Shown here in pieces: positions 5,388 to 5,679 of a stretch of 5,679 nucleotides of DNA (positions are counted from its first letter, which is position 1; each line of letters begins with the position of its first letter). A program made the position numbers and the translations under genes. The notes beneath the pieces are model-generated. The model was not told the DNA's origin and did no database searches. It was given only the letters and a program-made list of their open reading frames with translations. The stretch is from DASTQL01 sp035761805 (GTDB lineage: Bacteria > Actinomycetota > Actinomycetes > Jiangellales > Jiangellaceae), in assembly GCA_035761805.1 (NCBI GenBank), contig DASTQL010000153.1:1-5679 (forward strand), read 5' to 3'.

Positions 5388-5679
5388 TCAGCCGGCGCGG
5401 CGGCGCCTCCGCGACATCGCCCGCTCGGCCTCGCGCTTGGCCTGCCGCTCGGCGAGGGCGTGCCGCTTGTCGTAGGTCTTCTTGCCCCGGGCCAGGGCGA
5501 GCTCGACCTTGGCGTAGCCGTCCTTGAAGTAGAGCGAGAGCGGCACGAGCGTGAGGCCCCGTTCCTGGGTCTTGCCGATCAACCGGGAGATCTCGCCCTT
5601 GTGCATCAGCAGCTTGCGTGGCCGCCGCGGCTCGTGGTTGGTCCAGGTGCCCTGGTCGTACTCGGGGATGTGCACGTTG
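5388..5679 (-). CDS. smpB: SsrA-binding protein SmpB, C-terminal part (start beyond right edge)
   Basis: The last 96 residues of SmpB, the protein partner of tmRNA. It binds the tRNA-like domain of tmRNA, brings it to stalled ribosomes and fills the empty mRNA channel with its C-terminal tail. Recognisable parts are HIPEY near the visible start, HEPRRPRKLLMHKGEI, the core strand LTLVPLSLYFKDGYAKVELALARGKK in two parts, and the KTYDKR motif leading into the basic tail (ERQAKREAERAMSRRRRRAG). The tail is expected to be unstructured until it enters the ribosome. Family members are ~155-160 residues, so roughly 60 residues lie outside the window. It is on the same strand as ssrA but 4.7 kb upstream of it in transcription direction, with four minus-strand genes and one plus-strand gene between. 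No frame damage is visible. Confidence 0.97.
   Translation of the reverse strand, partial: NVHIPEYDQGTWTNHEPRRPRKLLMHKGEISRLIGKTQERGLTLVPLSLYFKDGYAKVELALARGKKTYDKRHALAERQAKREAERAMSRRRRRAG

Noticed and set aside
4397..5527. Long open frame on the plus strand opposite the DUF3048 gene and smpB
   Set aside because: It spans the end of one certain gene and all of another, has no family resemblance and is rich in Arg/Gly/Pro, as expected of antisense frames in high-GC DNA.

Overview
The window is high-GC DNA typical of an actinobacterium. The evidence is GTG starts, the ...YALAA ending of the tmRNA tag, an acyl-CoA dehydrogenase of a style common in actinomycetes, a DUF427 protein, and a SigE-family sigma factor paired with a membrane protein. 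The gene styles suggest the Nocardioides/Propionibacteriales neighbourhood, but that is an impression and the sequence alone cannot settle it. I see no mobile element, CRISPR array or tRNA gene.

Layout, left to right. On the minus strand lie the first ~51 codons of a DUF427 protein (1-154, running off the left edge). Next are a strong GC-rich hairpin terminator (237-266) and the tmRNA gene ssrA (278-646, minus), which carries the tag reading frame ANKTSTQSAYALAA. A 175-bp divergent intergenic region (647-821) separates ssrA from the only plus-strand gene, a 657-residue acyl-CoA dehydrogenase (822-2795). Convergent to it is a co-directional minus-strand group. In transcription order this group is smpB (C-terminal part, 5388-5679), a DUF3048/YerB-like lipoprotein (4349-5350), a 55-residue putative zinc-binding protein (4138-4305), an ECF sigma factor (3557-4096) and a single-pass membrane protein (2823-3560). 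The membrane protein overlaps the sigma gene by 4 bp (ATGA) and is probably its anti-sigma partner.

Functional picture. smpB and ssrA encode the two partners of trans-translation, the rescue of stalled ribosomes with tagging of the unfinished protein for degradation. They sit on the same strand but about 4.7 kb apart. An envelope-type set (lipoprotein, zinc protein, sigma/anti-sigma pair) and a fatty-acid oxidation gene lie between them. The gaps from smpB to the sigma gene are short (37, 43 and 41 bp), so partial co-transcription is possible. The most notable non-coding signals are a perfect 7-1-7 dyad covering the sigma-factor start codon, and a SigR-like promoter match upstream of ssrA.

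Nothing here is clearly a new biological system. The sigma/anti-sigma/zinc-protein/lipoprotein group beside smpB is the least characterised part.
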